This document shows, piece by piece, positions 63,537 through 64,000 of a stretch of DNA of 64,000 nucleotides. The stretch is from positions 620,001 through 684,000 of the forward strand of contig NZ_CP060494.1 in assembly GCF_014334115.1 (NCBI RefSeq). Direction: 5' to 3'. Below the pieces are notes generated by a model that made no database searches, was not told the origin of the DNA, and worked only from the letters and a program-made list of their open reading frames with translations. A program made the position numbers and the translations under genes. Source of the stretch: Sphingosinithalassobacter sp. CS137 (lineage in GTDB: Bacteria > Pseudomonadota > Alphaproteobacteria > Sphingomonadales > Sphingomonadaceae). Numbering within the stretch: position 1 is the stretch's first letter; the number at the start of each line of letters is the position of its first letter.

Positions 63537-64000
63537 ATGACAAGCGCCCTCATGAGCAATGCTCGCAGATCGCTGCCTCTGCTCTGCATTGCGGCAGCAG
63601 CAAGCCCGGCTTTCGCACAGGCCCCCGAGCGTGCAAACCAAGTGGAATCGGTCAGTACAGGCGATGCATTCATCTCGGTGGTCGAGGTCGCCCGGGGTCT
63701 CGACACACCCTGGGGTATGGCCTTCCTGCCGGACGGTCGGCTTCTGGTGACTGAAAGACCCGGGAATCTGGTGATCGTCGCACAGGATGGCACCGTATCG
63801 GCCCCGATCGGAGGTACACCGACTGTGTATGCCCAGGGCCAGGGCGGACTGATGGACGTGGCGCTTCACCCGGCATTCGAACAGAACCGGATGATCTATT
63901 TGTCCTTTGCCGAGCCCGGACCTGCAGGTTCCGCGGGAACTGCGCTGGGGCGCGCGCGTCTGCTCGATGACCGTCTCGAGGGGTTTGAAGTCATCTGGCG
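63537..64000 (+). CDS. PQQ-type soluble sugar dehydrogenase (N-terminal part, cut by window edge)
   Basis: The first 154 codons of a periplasmic enzyme. A signal peptide (about residues 1-28, ending S-P-A-F-A) is followed by V-V-E-V-A-R-G-L-D-T-P-W-G-M-A-F-L-P-D-G-R-L-L-V-T-E-R, the family start, and G-G-L-M-D-V-A-L-H-P-A-F with the conserved His. This is the soluble aldose dehydrogenase (Asd/YliI) family, which oxidises aldoses with PQQ as cofactor. The C-terminal two thirds are outside the window. ATG 63537 has AGGA upstream; ATG 63552 is possible. Confidence 0.9.
   Translation, partial: MTSALMSNARRSLPLLCIAAAASPAFAQAPERANQVESVSTGDAFISVVEVARGLDTPWGMAFLPDGRLLVTERPGNLVIVAQDGTVSAPIGGTPTVYAQGQGGLMDVALHPAFEQNRMIYLSFAEPGPAGSAGTALGRARLLDDRLEGFEVIW

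Overview
The window is about 64 kb of high-GC alphaproteobacterial chromosome. It is most likely from a Sphingomonas-like member of the Sphingomonadaceae. The grounds are the complete Entner-Doudoroff operon zwf-pgl-edd-glk-eda, the order fabD-fabG-acpP-fabF-mltG beside rpsF-rpsR-rplI, mreBCD-mrdA-rodA, TTAACCAT (CtrA-type) half-sites, and NasS/NasT-controlled nitrate assimilation. Species cannot be set from sequence reading alone.

Layout. 1-9.1 kb: dnaE (cut by the left edge), a stand-alone MraZ-like regulator with a small CxxC protein, glutathione peroxidase, lolCD, an Hsp20 gene behind a heat-type promoter and a ROSE-like RNA thermometer, then pyrG and secG. 9.2-17.8 kb: a MarR-type regulator, an NlpC/P60-fold protein that has lost its catalytic cysteine, argC, and the Entner-Doudoroff operon. 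17.9-25.7 kb: mltG and fatty-acid genes on the minus strand, two secreted proteins of unknown function, and the bS6-bS18-bL9 operon. 25.7-33.7 kb: a tiny putative lipoprotein, mutL, the rod-shape operon mreB-mreC-mreD-mrdA-rodA, and tRNA-Lys(CUU).

33.8-43.5 kb is a nitrate assimilation island read on the minus strand: nasT-nasS, an attenuated leader, narK, a decayed porin fragment, nirB-nirD-nasA-cobA. NasT should read through the leader terminator when NasS releases it. NarK imports nitrate, NasA makes nitrite, NirBD makes ammonium, and CobA feeds siroheme to NirB.

43.6-64 kb is accessory and surface-related. A remnant of a CitMHS-type citrate transporter abuts a 16.2 kb gene for a predicted 5,404-residue surface protein. 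That protein has a signal peptide, an inverse-autotransporter-like beta-barrel and a very long modular beta-helical passenger. Divergent from it lie three tandem phage-tail-collar-like (microcystin-dependent) proteins, a GNAT acetyltransferase, and two small proteins that I relate to DUF6916, one of them a Tat lipoprotein. The window ends in a PQQ-type sugar dehydrogenase cut by the right edge. The giant adhesin plus tail-collar/GNAT/DUF6916 block is the best candidate for an under-described system. The linkage between the two halves is inference from adjacency only.
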